Positions 1-7,830 of a stretch of 64,000 nt of DNA are shown in pieces. Made by a program: the position numbers and the translations under genes. The notes below the pieces were generated by a model. The model searched no databases. It had not been told where the DNA came from and saw nothing but the letters and a program-made list of their open reading frames with translations. How positions within the stretch are numbered: the first letter of the stretch is position 1; each line of letters begins with the position of its first letter. The DNA comes from Acidocella aquatica (GTDB lineage: Bacteria; Pseudomonadota; Alphaproteobacteria; Acetobacterales; Acetobacteraceae): contig NZ_BSOS01000013.1 in NCBI RefSeq assembly GCF_030160635.1, positions 1 to 64,000 on the forward strand. The letters run 5' to 3'.

Positions 1-1
1 G

Positions 2-532
2 GCGCGGGCAGGGGACGCGGGGCGTGGTTTCGCCGTGGTGGCAACCGAGGTGCGCGCCCTGGCGCAGCGTTCCGCCGATGCCGCGAAGGAGATCAAAACC
101 CTTATCTCCGCCTCCGGCCAGCAGGTCGCCACCGGCGTGCGTCTGGTGGGCGAAACCGGCAAGGCGCTGGGCCGCATCGTGGAACAGGTGGAGCGGCTGA
201 ACGGTCTGGTGAGCGAAATCGCCGCCTCGGCGCAGGAACAAGCCACCGGCCTCGCGGAGGTGAACACCGCCGTTAACCAGATGGACCAGGTCACCCAGCA
301 AAACGCCGCCATGGTCGAGCAGACCACCGCCGCCAGCCACAGCTTGGTCACCGAGGCCGAGGAACTCTCCCGCCTCGTCGCCCAGTTCCAGACCGGCTAC
401 ATTGAAACCGGGCACCCCGAACCACCGCCAATACGCAAAACCGCCGCGCCGGCTGGCCGTTTTCTGCCGCTGGCCCGCACGGATAAAACCCCCCAGCTTG
501 CCCTGGCGGATGACGATATGGAGGAGTTCTAG
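2..532 (+). CDS. Methyl-accepting chemotaxis protein, C-terminal part (5' end outside window)
   Basis: The frame is open from base 2, so the gene begins upstream. The visible 176 residues are the cytoplasmic signalling bundle of a chemoreceptor. They start in the conserved hairpin tip region (ARAGDAGRGFAVVATEVRAL), which contacts CheA and CheW, followed by the returning heptad coiled coil (QRSADAAKEIKTLI; SAQEQATGLAEVNTAV; QMDQVTQQNAAMVEQ). A low-complexity tail of about 45 residues ends in an acidic DDDMEEF. Sensor and membrane regions cannot be seen. The cheW gene starts 2 bases after the stop, so the two are almost certainly co-transcribed. Class assignment is secure; the ligand is unknown. 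Confidence 0.93.
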   Translation, partial: ARAGDAGRGFAVVATEVRALAQRSADAAKEIKTLISASGQQVATGVRLVGETGKALGRIVEQVERLNGLVSEIAASAQEQATGLAEVNTAVNQMDQVTQQNAAMVEQTTAASHSLVTEAEELSRLVAQFQTGYIETGHPEPPPIRKTAAPAGRFLPLARTDKTPQLALADDDMEEF

Positions 533-534
533 CC

Positions 535-1029
535 ATGAATCAGATATACCGGACCGCGACCCAGCCAGACCGGCGCAGCGAGCTTCTCTCTGTGCGGATC
601 GGCGCTCAGGAATTCGCGATGGACATCCGCTCCATCCGTGAAATCCGCGGCTGGATCGCCTCTACCCACCTGCCGCACGCCCCCTCCTACATCAAAGGCA
701 TGATCAACCTGCGCGGCACCGTGCTGGTGGTGATCGACCTCGCCGAACGCCTCGGTCTGCCGCCGCAGGAACCAAACGCCGCCTCGGTTGTTGTGGTGGT
801 GGAGGACGGCGACAAAACCGCCGGCCTGCTGGTGGATGCGGTGTGCGATATCATCACCGTCACTGACGACATGCGCCAGACCACGCCGGAAACCGGCAGC
901 AACGGCCCAAGGCAATTCATCGAGGGCCTGATCATGCTTGACAGCCGCATCATCAGCACGATCTCCATTCCCGCGATCATGCCCGACGCCACCGCCCTGG
1001 AACAAATCCCGGCGGTCGAGCCTGTCTGA
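535..1029 (+). CDS. cheW: Chemotaxis adaptor protein CheW
   Basis: 164 residues, normal CheW length. After about 15 leader residues comes the CheW fold (LLSVRIGAQEFAMDIRSIREI), the characteristic YIKGMINLRGTVLVVIDLAERLG block, then VVVVEDGDKTAGLLVDAVCDI. CheW bridges chemoreceptors and the kinase CheA in the cytoplasmic array. It begins 2 bases after the receptor gene, and a GGAG in that gene's final codons can serve as ribosome binding site. No cheA, cheY or cheR lies downstream, so any further chemosensory genes are upstream of the window or elsewhere. Confidence 0.95.
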   Translation: MNQIYRTATQPDRRSELLSVRIGAQEFAMDIRSIREIRGWIASTHLPHAPSYIKGMINLRGTVLVVIDLAERLGLPPQEPNAASVVVVVEDGDKTAGLLVDAVCDIITVTDDMRQTTPETGSNGPRQFIEGLIMLDSRIISTISIPAIMPDATALEQIPAVEPV

Positions 1030-1126
1030 TTTGTCTCTATAAACACAAATGAACCCAATTTTTGTTCCAGCGCGTGGCTTCATCTGTTAAATTGAAGCCA
1101 CAGGTTCATTTTAGCTGATTATCGCG

Positions 1127-1777
1127 TTAAGCCGCCGTCGCCCCGGCAAACTCCCAGAAATTCGCGCGCGGTGATGTTCTGGCGATAAATGCCCGCAAAT
1201 TAGGGTGCTGCCATCCATCAGGGCCGATAAGCGCGCTCATCGGTGCAAAAAACTCGTGCGCATGCGGAACCTGGCTCGCGGAAAACCCCTCATAATGCCG
1301 TGGCCGCAGCGCATACATCACCCTGATATCGCGCACCGGCAGCGTCATCGGCCCGGCGGGTTCATTACGGAGTAATCCGGTATAGCGCCAGCGCAACATG
1401 TTGTTGTTCTCCGAAACCGGGCTGTTCAACCACTCCACCGGGCAAACCGCCAGCAGCGAGTGCATGGAAGGCGCGAAGCGCGAGCGTTTATCCAGCAGAT
1501 TCTGGAACGAGCCACACGCCTCGATGGCAAAAATATCCACAAACGGGTCTCGCTCCGTCCCCCCGAAACAAAGCCACAGCCCATCCGGCATGGTACGAAG
1601 CCGGTTCGAACCGGGTAGTTTCAACAACGGCTGGTCCAGATCATTCACCGTTCCCGGCCGCGCCCGCAGCCACGCACCTCGCGCGCCCATCTCGCGGTCA
1701 GCAAGGCCGGGCGGGTGCTGCGGCCAGGTGCGCAGTTTCTGGCGAACGAGTTGGTCAAGTGTCGTCGCAGCGGCCAT
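1127..1777 (-). CDS. Hypothetical protein, family not recognised
   Basis: About 216 residues from the ATG at 1777, which has AGGGA roughly 8 bases upstream; longer in-frame starts at 1795 and 1834 lack such a site. No family is recognised. The most distinctive stretch is DPFVDIFAIEACGSFQNLLDKRSRF near residue 75-100 (given here as separate parts: DPFVDIFAIEACGS, then FQNLLDKRSRF), followed by HSLLAVCPVEWL and a C-terminal HEFFAPMSALIGPDGWQHP. The D...E-x-C spacing loosely recalls the core strand of PD-(D/E)XK nucleases, but that is only a resemblance. No signal peptide or membrane segment. It stands alone between cheW and AT-richer noncoding DNA, which would fit acquired DNA. Confidence 0.6.
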   Translation of the reverse strand: MAAATTLDQLVRQKLRTWPQHPPGLADREMGARGAWLRARPGTVNDLDQPLLKLPGSNRLRTMPDGLWLCFGGTERDPFVDIFAIEACGSFQNLLDKRSRFAPSMHSLLAVCPVEWLNSPVSENNNMLRWRYTGLLRNEPAGPMTLPVRDIRVMYALRPRHYEGFSASQVPHAHEFFAPMSALIGPDGWQHPNLRAFIARTSPRANFWEFAGATAA

Positions 1778-2182
1778 CGGTATTTTCCCTAACATTGTAT
1801 TACGTGAAACAACCTTAGATTGAATACTGACCAAAAACGACTCGGATGCAAGGTCTAATTTGCATATTCAGGATATTAGCCATGTTTTTATCAACCGGGC
1901 GCATAAATTACACAAAGACTAATCAATTGATTATACGGCAAGTTACCGCGTATTCAACCTGAAGTAGCTCCTTTCCGCTATCCGGGATTAATCGCTTTGC
2001 CGCCGCCGTATGGCTGCCCGCACGGAATGTGGCTAACTCAGCCCGGTAAGATGATGCGATAACACACTGTTACAGCGCTCCTTGGGCGTGCTCCGGCATG
2101 GTGGCCATTGCTCTTGTGCTTTGGTGGATTGTGCTATCTCTTAAAGCAAAGGCCTGCCAGGCCGCATAAGGAGTTTGCTTAC
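1778..2182. other. AT-richer intergenic region upstream of the efflux lipoprotein
   Basis: About 405 bases with no convincing gene. It holds the leader of the hypothetical gene on the minus strand and of the NodT-type gene on the plus strand. A perfect 14-bp palindrome lies at 1920-1933. An AAGGAG ribosome binding site at 2168-2173 serves the GTG at 2183. TTGTGC- and TATCTC-like hexamers around 2115-2140 could be a promoter, but this is weak. Confidence 0.5.
1920..1933. repeat. 14-bp perfect palindrome
   Basis: TAATCAATTGATTA reads the same on both strands. It lies in AT-rich DNA about 145 bases upstream of the hypothetical gene's start and 250 upstream of the efflux gene. It may be a regulator-binding dyad; the binder is unknown and chance is possible in AT-rich sequence. 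Confidence 0.4.
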
Positions 2183-3658
2183 GTGTTTTCCCCTCTCCGG
2201 CTTCACCCGAAACTATTAGGCGCCGTCTCGCTGCTTGCCCTCTCGGGCTGCATGGTGGGCCCAAATTTCACCGCCCCGCGCCCGGCGGTTCCCGCAGCCT
2301 ATATCTCCAGCGCCCCCGCCACCCCTTATGTCTCCGGCGGCCCGGTGGACCCGCAATGGTGGAACAGCTTTAACGACCCCGAGCTGACCAAGCTGGAGGC
2401 CGAGGCCGTGGCCCAGAACCTTGACCTGCAAATCGCCACCCAGCGCATGCTCGAAGCCGAGGCCCAGGCGCAGATCGACGGCGCCGTGCTCTATCCCAGC
2501 ATCGGCGCCAACGCCTCCTATTCCCGCCAGGGGCTGAGCGACAAGGGCGTCGTCCAGGCTCTGGGCGGCGGTGGCGGCGCCGGCATCCCCGTCTCCGGCA
2601 TTCCCCCGTTTGACGTTTACCAATACGGCCTCCAGGCAACCTACGACCTTGATTTCTGGGGCAAGAACCGCCGCACCGCCGAGGCCGCCGTTGCCGCCGC
2701 CGCTGGTTCGCTGGAAGCCCGCCGCGCCGCGCTGCTCAATGTCGAAACCCAGGTCGCCAGCAACTACATCCAGCTATGCGGCACCGAGGCTGTGCTCGCC
2801 ATCACGCAAAAAAACCTGGATTCGGCCAATCAGCTGGTCAATCTCACGGTCGAGCGCCAGCAGGCCGGCCTCACCACCGCGCTGGATGTCGCCAACGCCC
2901 GCGCCACCGCGGCCCAGATCTCCTCGCAAATCCCCACCCTCACGGCCCAGCGCGACGCGCTGATCAACCAGATCGGCCTGCTGCTGGGGCAAACCCCCAA
3001 CGCTTTGCCGCCTGAGCTGGTCACCGCCGCACCGGTGCCGCTCACCCCGCCCAGCGTACCCGCCGGCCTCCCGGCCGACCTTCTTCGCCGCCGGCCAGAC
3101 GTGCGCGAGGCCGAGGACAAGCTCCACACCGCCACCGCCGAAGTCGGCGTAGCCGTGGCGCAGTTCTTCCCGGATTTCTCCCTCACAGGCTCCGTCTCGC
3201 TCCAGGCCCTGCAACTCAAAAACCTGAACGGGCTGAGTGCGCTCACCTACGCGGTGGGCCCCACGCTCACCATCCCGCTGTTTGAGGGCGGCCAGCTCCA
3301 CGGCCAGCTCAAACTGCGCAAGGCGCAGCAGCAGGAAGCCGCCATCGGCTACGCAAAAACCGTACTCACCGCGTTTTATCAGGTGGACAACGCCCTAAGC
3401 GCCTACACCCAGGAACACGCCACGCTGAATGCGCTGACCCTCGATGCGCAACAAAGCCAGATCGCCCTCAGCCTCGCCGAAGACCAATACAAACAAGGCC
3501 TGGTGGACTACCTGACCGTGCTCACCGCCCAACAGGCCTACCTGGCCGCCCAACAGGCCCAGGCGGTCGCGGTGGAAACCCTGGGCACTGACCTCGTCAC
3601 CCTCTACCAGGCGCTCGGCGGCGGCTGGGAAGGCGATGTCACCACCGGCAATTCATAG
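2183..3658 (+). CDS. Outer-membrane efflux lipoprotein, NodT family
   Basis: 491 residues starting at GTG 2183, chosen because AAGGAG lies 9 bases upstream and because it places a lipoprotein signal directly at the N-terminus: LRLHPKLLGAVSLLALSGC, lipobox L-S-G-C at about residue 21. MVGPNFTAPRPAVPAAY follows the lipobox and is typical of NodT/OprM-type factors. Two OEP repeats follow (NLDLQIATQRMLEAEAQ; LPADLLRRRPDVREAE; VGPTLTIPLFEGGQLHGQL). These proteins form the trimeric channel of RND or MFS tripartite efflux pumps. No membrane-fusion or inner-membrane pump gene is adjacent, so its partner must be encoded elsewhere. Confidence 0.92.
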   Translation: MFSPLRLHPKLLGAVSLLALSGCMVGPNFTAPRPAVPAAYISSAPATPYVSGGPVDPQWWNSFNDPELTKLEAEAVAQNLDLQIATQRMLEAEAQAQIDGAVLYPSIGANASYSRQGLSDKGVVQALGGGGGAGIPVSGIPPFDVYQYGLQATYDLDFWGKNRRTAEAAVAAAAGSLEARRAALLNVETQVASNYIQLCGTEAVLAITQKNLDSANQLVNLTVERQQAGLTTALDVANARATAAQISSQIPTLTAQRDALINQIGLLLGQTPNALPPELVTAAPVPLTPPSVPAGLPADLLRRRPDVREAEDKLHTATAEVGVAVAQFFPDFSLTGSVSLQALQLKNLNGLSALTYAVGPTLTIPLFEGGQLHGQLKLRKAQQQEAAIGYAKTVLTAFYQVDNALSAYTQEHATLNALTLDAQQSQIALSLAEDQYKQGLVDYLTVLTAQQAYLAAQQAQAVAVETLGTDLVTLYQALGGGWEGDVTTGNS

Positions 3659-3671
3659 GGGATCACGCGGC

Positions 3672-3703
3672 AGGCTGAGCCTGGTTTATCCCAGGCTCAG
3701 CCT
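3672..3703. terminator. Hairpin between convergent genes
   Basis: AGGCTGAGCCTGG (3672-3684), a 6-base loop, then the exact reverse complement at 3691-3703. It lies after the efflux gene and overlaps the last codons and stop of the convergent ABC ATPase. There is no T-run on either side, so intrinsic termination is not certain; it may protect 3' ends or act as a weak bidirectional terminator. Confidence 0.5.
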
Positions 3704-5016
3704 TCCTCCTCGTCTTCTTCCTCCAGCCCGAACTGCTGCGCCTCTTCGTCATACTCAAACAATTCCGCATACCGCCCCCAGGCGATCACCGTGCGCAGCG
3801 TTTCCTCGGCGTATTCGGGAGACATATGGTCCTCCAGCTCGTCGCGGAAGCGCACCGCCGATGCCCGGTGGTTGGAGCGCTGGTTTATCACCGTGGTAAT
3901 CGCCGAGATCAACGGCACATGCGCGCGCAGTTGCGCCGCGAAAATCACCTTGCGGTCCTCGGTCTCGGCCTCGGCAAACTTCCGCCCCATCTCGCTCAGA
4001 ATCAAATCGCCTTCCTCGAGCACGGCGAACCCCAGCATCCCCAGCGTCTCGCCCAGCGGTAGCAGCTCATCGGCCTCATATTGCAGCGCCGCCGCCAGCG
4101 CCGGCAAATCCGCCCGCCCGTCATAGGGCGGGTTATGCAGCGTCTCTATCAAGCCGGACATCAAATTCGTGCCCACCGGATGCAGCGGCGTGGCAAACCC
4201 CGTTGGCACCGCCGCCGGCACCGCCTGCACCTCCTTGGGCGCCCGGCGCGTCATAATCCCATAAATATCGTCAACCATCTGGCGGAACGCCGGGTCAAAC
4301 CGGTTGCGCGGATGCGCGAATGGCACCCGCAGCTCATGCGCCACCCGCCCCGGGTTGGAGGAGAACACCAAAATCCGGTCGCACAACAAAACCGCCTCCT
4401 CGATGTTATGCGTCACGATCAGAATGGATTTCACCGGCAGCTTCTTGTCCACCCAAAGGTCGATCAAATCGGTGCGCAGCGTCTCCGCCGTCAACACATC
4501 CAGCGCCGAGAACGGCTCATCCATCAGCAGCAGATCCGGATGCACCACCAGCGCGCGCGCCAGGCCCACGCGCTGGCGCATGCCGCCTGAAAGCTCCTTC
4601 GGGTAGGCCGTATCATACCCGCCAAGCCCGATCAGGTCGATCGCCGCCTCGGTGCGTTCCTCGCGCTCATCCTTGCGCACGCCCAGCGCCTCCAGCCCGA
4701 GCTCCACGTTTTCCTGCACCGTGAGCCACGGAAACAGCGCAAAGCTCTGGAACACCATGGCCACGCCCTCGGCTGGCCCGCGCAGCTCCTTGCCGCGCCA
4801 CTTCACCTCACCCGCGGTCGGCTTGAGCAGCCCCGAGACAATGCGCAGCAACGTCGATTTCCCCGAGCCCGAGCGCCCGAGCAGGCCCACGATCTCGCCC
4901 ACCTCCAGCGTCAGCTCCACATCATCCAGCACCACCAGGTCGGCGCTGGCCTCCTTGTGGTATGATTGCCGGCAGTTGCGCACGGTCAGCAGCGGGCCTT
5001 CAAAATTCTGATCCAT
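3697..5016 (-). CDS. ABC transporter ATP-binding protein with C-terminal AAA-associated domain
   Basis: 439 residues from the ATG at 5016 (GGGGTAA just upstream, 4 bases after the permease stop); a longer in-frame start at 5094 would overlap the permease. The N-terminal ATPase of the nitrate/sulfonate/taurine type shows Walker A GRSGSGKST, Q-loop VFQSFALFPW, signature LSGGMRQRVGLARAL, Walker B LLLMDEPFSALD and the switch His in VTHNIEEAV. From about residue 295 a further ~140-residue domain follows (FATPLHPVGTNLMSGLIETL ... ), ending in an acidic EEEDEEEG tail. It matches the AAA-associated C-terminal domain known from this ABC subclass. Substrate unknown; no binding-protein gene is adjacent. 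Confidence 0.9.
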   Translation of the reverse strand: MDQNFEGPLLTVRNCRQSYHKEASADLVVLDDVELTLEVGEIVGLLGRSGSGKSTLLRIVSGLLKPTAGEVKWRGKELRGPAEGVAMVFQSFALFPWLTVQENVELGLEALGVRKDEREERTEAAIDLIGLGGYDTAYPKELSGGMRQRVGLARALVVHPDLLLMDEPFSALDVLTAETLRTDLIDLWVDKKLPVKSILIVTHNIEEAVLLCDRILVFSSNPGRVAHELRVPFAHPRNRFDPAFRQMVDDIYGIMTRRAPKEVQAVPAAVPTGFATPLHPVGTNLMSGLIETLHNPPYDGRADLPALAAALQYEADELLPLGETLGMLGFAVLEEGDLILSEMGRKFAEAETEDRKVIFAAQLRAHVPLISAITTVINQRSNHRASAVRFRDELEDHMSPEYAEETLRTVIAWGRYAELFEYDEEAQQFGLEEEDEEEG

Positions 5017-5020
5017 GATG

Positions 5021-6748
5021 TTACCCCAAGGTGGTCCGGCGGGTCGCGTAGGCATAGAGCGGCCGCCATAAAATCCGGTTGAAGGTGATGACAAATACGG
5101 ACATCACGACGACCCCCAGCACCACGCGCGCCGTATCGCCATTGTTCGTCGCCTGCGCGATATACGCGCCAAGCCCCTGCGCCACCAGTTTATTGCTGCC
5201 CCAGCTTGCCACTTCGGCAACGATCGAGGCGTTCCACGCGCCGCCCGAGGCCGTAATCGCCCCCGTAATGAAATACGGCAAAATCCCGGGGATCATCACC
5301 TTGCGCCACCACAGCCAGCCGCGCACGCGGAAATTCGCCACCGCCTCCTTCATATCCCCCGGAAACGCCGCCGCCCCCGCGATGACATTGAACAACACAT
5401 ACCATTGCGTGCCGATCAGCATCAGCGGCGAGAGCCAGATGCTGGCGTTCACATGAAAATACACAATCGCGATCACCACCGGCGGAAACAGCAGATTGGC
5501 CGGGAAGGCGGCGAGGAACTGCGCAATCGGCTGCGCGATGCGCGTGGCCCCGGGGCGCAGCCCGATCCAAACGCCAATCGGCACCCATACCAGCGCCGCG
5601 ATGCTCATCAACACAATCACCCGCGTCATCGTATAGGCGCCCATCAGCACTGCGGTGCCCAGGTCATGCCAGTGCAGCGACCCGGCGATAAACCCCACGA
5701 TCTTCCACCCGGCATAGGCCGCCACCAGCGCGATCACGCCAAACCAGAGCCCATCGACAATGCGCGAAGGCTCCCGGTTCTCGTCGATCTGCACCCGCAC
5801 CCCGGCCCCCAGGCGCAGGCGGAAGACCGCCCCCAGCGCATCGCCGATCCCATCGCCAATGGTGCGGAACAACGCCGTCCGGCGCAGCAGCTTCAGCATC
5901 CACGGCTCCGGCGCCGGCACGCTCGCCGTCGTCTCGAAGCGGAACTTGCCAGACCACGCCACCAGCGGGCGGAAAATCAGCTGGTCATAGAGCAAAATCA
6001 CCACGAGCATCGCCAAAATGGCGTAGCCAATGGCCTTTATATCCTTTTGCGCCAGCGCGGTGGCCACATACGAGCCAATGCCCGGCAGCGCGAAATTAGT
6101 ATTGCCCACCGTCACCGCCTCGGAGGCGACCACAAAAAACCACCCGCCAGACATCGAGAGCATGGTGTTCCAGATCAACCCCGGCATCGCGAAGGGCACA
6201 TCAAGCCGCCAGAATTTCTGCCAGGAGGAGAGCCGGAAACTGCGCGCCACCTCCTGCAGGTCATTCGGCAGCGTGGTCAGCGCCTGATAGAAGCTGAACG
6301 CCATGTTCCAGGCCTGGCTGGTGAAGATCACAAACACCGCCGCCAGCTCCGCGCCCATCACCTGGCCGGGGAACAACGCCATGAAGAACGTCACCGTAAA
6401 GGTCAGAAACCCCAAAATCGGCACGGATTGCAGAATATCGAGGATCGGTATCAGCACCATCCCCGCGCGCCGGCTCTTGGCCGCCAGGGTGGCGTAGGTG
6501 AAGGTAAACAAAAACGAGAAGAACAGCGCCGCGAACATCCGCGCCGTGGAGCGCAGCGCATAAAACGGCAGATAGCTGGGGTCGAGATGGATCGGCGTAT
6601 TCTGTATGGCCGCAATCGGCGTCGCAATGGTCCCGCGCCCCACATCCACCAGGCCGATCAACAGCCCCATCACCAGCAGCAGCGCCACCCCGTCCCAGCG
6701 GTTGGGCAACCGGCGTCCGGCCAGGGCAGGGGGGGTATAATTGGTCAT
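5021..6748 (-). CDS. ABC transporter permease with two fused permease domains
   Basis: 575 residues, about twice a normal permease. Two binding-protein-dependent transport domains lie in tandem. The first covers about residues 60-280, with its EAA loop around DLQEVARSFRLSSWQKFWRL. The second covers about 350-560, with its EAA loop around DMKEAVANFRVRGWLWWRKV. Each carries about 6 hydrophobic segments and a hydrophilic linker joins them. One chain therefore supplies both membrane halves that pair with the ATPase downstream. Such fused permeases occur with ATPases bearing the AAA-associated domain; an anion such as nitrate, sulfonate or bicarbonate is a guess by family only. Confidence 0.9.
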   Translation of the reverse strand: MTNYTPPALAGRRLPNRWDGVALLLVMGLLIGLVDVGRGTIATPIAAIQNTPIHLDPSYLPFYALRSTARMFAALFFSFLFTFTYATLAAKSRRAGMVLIPILDILQSVPILGFLTFTVTFFMALFPGQVMGAELAAVFVIFTSQAWNMAFSFYQALTTLPNDLQEVARSFRLSSWQKFWRLDVPFAMPGLIWNTMLSMSGGWFFVVASEAVTVGNTNFALPGIGSYVATALAQKDIKAIGYAILAMLVVILLYDQLIFRPLVAWSGKFRFETTASVPAPEPWMLKLLRRTALFRTIGDGIGDALGAVFRLRLGAGVRVQIDENREPSRIVDGLWFGVIALVAAYAGWKIVGFIAGSLHWHDLGTAVLMGAYTMTRVIVLMSIAALVWVPIGVWIGLRPGATRIAQPIAQFLAAFPANLLFPPVVIAIVYFHVNASIWLSPLMLIGTQWYVLFNVIAGAAAFPGDMKEAVANFRVRGWLWWRKVMIPGILPYFITGAITASGGAWNASIVAEVASWGSNKLVAQGLGAYIAQATNNGDTARVVLGVVVMSVFVITFNRILWRPLYAYATRRTTLG

Positions 6749-6882
6749 CGTGCCGCCTGGCGCTTTAAGGGTTGTTCCGCTGCTCCCCCTTAGCCACGTC
6801 GCGCTCTTTTGTCACCCAGGGAGGGATTGTGCTTTCATGACAAGCCCCGGCCTCACACGTCAGCCCCTCCGTCACGCCCCAT

Positions 6883-6912
6883 CCGTCATGCCAGCGAAAG
6901 CTGGCATCTCCC
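6883..6912. repeat. REP-like short palindromic element
   Basis: CCGTCATGCCAGC-GAAA-GCTGGCATCTCCC contains an 8-bp perfect stem (6888-6895 with 6900-6907) capped by a GAAA tetraloop. The GTCATnCC...GAAA...GG layout is that of extragenic palindromes dispersed through many proteobacterial genomes. It lies in the roughly 190-base gap upstream of the transporter. No second copy was seen in the window. Confidence 0.55.
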
Positions 6913-6939
6913 AAAACACCCCCACGGCCATAACCCAAC

Positions 6940-7128
6940 TCAGGCAGACCGGCAGGTCTTCATCCCCAGCAACCGATACGCCGGGCACCAGCCGATAACC
7001 CCGGTCGCCAGCGGCACAACGCCAATATAGCCCCACAACCCCACATAATGCAGCAACGCCGCCGCAATCAGCGCCAGCCCCACCATAATGCGCAAAATCC
7101 GGTCAATCCCGCCAACATTCTTCATCAT
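6940..7128 (-). CDS. Small inner-membrane protein, DUF2892/YgaP-like
   Basis: About 62 residues from the ATG at 7128 with GGAG 8 bases upstream (ATG 7125 also possible). MKNVGGIDRILRIMVGLALI is the signature opening of the DUF2892 family, the membrane domain also found at the C-terminus of the rhodanese YgaP. Two hydrophobic segments (residues ~12-28 and ~33-52) are followed by GWCPAYRLLGMKTC, with the two cysteines usual in the family. Function is not established; some members sit with sulfur-metabolism genes. It is monocistronic here. Confidence 0.85.
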   Translation of the reverse strand: MMKNVGGIDRILRIMVGLALIAAALLHYVGLWGYIGVVPLATGVIGWCPAYRLLGMKTCRSA

Positions 7129-7377
7129 TTTCAATTCTCCGTGCTGTGCCAAACCAAACACTCCGCAGTATGCGCGCCGGGGTTAACCCCTGGTCCAGAC
7201 TTACATCACGCCACCATTAAATGCCTTTTCGCAACAACCCGCAAGCTATGCCAATGACAGCCAATTCATTCCTTTTCCGTACCAAATCCGCACAAATTGG
7301 GGTGCAAGTAAAAAATTAAACTTTATAAACAGCATATTAAGGGAAATTCCTCACAAACGCTCCACGTGAAGCACCCC

Positions 7378-7830
7378 CTAATGACCAGTGCTGCCAAACC
7401 CGCCAGCCCCGCGCGCCGTCTCGTCCAAATCCTCCACCTCCACCCAAACCGCGCGATAAACCGGCGCCAATACAGCCTGCGCAATCCGCATCCCGCGTGT
7501 CACGGTAAAATCCTCCGCCCCCGCATTCAGCACGATCACACAAACCTCCCCCCGGTAATCTTCGTCGATCGTGCCTGGAGAATTTGGAATCACGATACCA
7601 TGCTTGAGCGCCAGCCCCGAGCGCGGCCGCACCTGCAGCTCAAACCCCGGCGGCAGCGCGATGGCAAACCCCGTGGGGATCAGCGCCCGCCCGCCCGGCG
7701 CAATCCGCACCGGCTCATTCACCGCCGCGAGCAAATCCATCCCCGCCGCGCCCTTGGTCGCATATTCCGGCAGCGCCAGCCCAACGCCATGCGCCAAACG
7801 GCGGATTTTCACCTCATACCCGGCACTCAT
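7378..7830 (-). CDS. dut: dUTP diphosphatase (dUTPase)
   Basis: 150 residues, standard trimeric dUTPase length. All five motifs are visible: [35 protein letters not shown] with the catalytic Asp region; [13 protein letters not shown]; and the C-terminal [11 protein letters not shown] that closes over the nucleotide. It hydrolyses dUTP to dUMP and pyrophosphate, keeping uracil out of DNA and feeding dTMP synthesis. The start overlaps the coaBC stop by 4 bases (ATGA), so it is the last gene of ubiE-coaBC-dut. The roughly 250 bases downstream, before the DUF2892 gene, are AT-rich and hold nothing recognised beyond a GGGGTTAACCCC palindrome near 7178. Confidence 0.97.
   Translation of the reverse strand: MSAGYEVKIRRLAHGVGLALPEYATKGAAGMDLLAAVNEPVRIAPGGRALIPTGFAIALPPGFELQVRPRSGLALKHGIVIPNSPGTIDEDYRGEVCVIVLNAGAEDFTVTRGMRIAQAVLAPVYRAVWVEVEDLDETARGAGGFGSTGH

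Noticed and set aside
5405-6793. 462-codon Arg/His/Gln-rich open frame on the plus strand
   Set aside because: Antisense to the ABC permease; composition is unlike a real protein.
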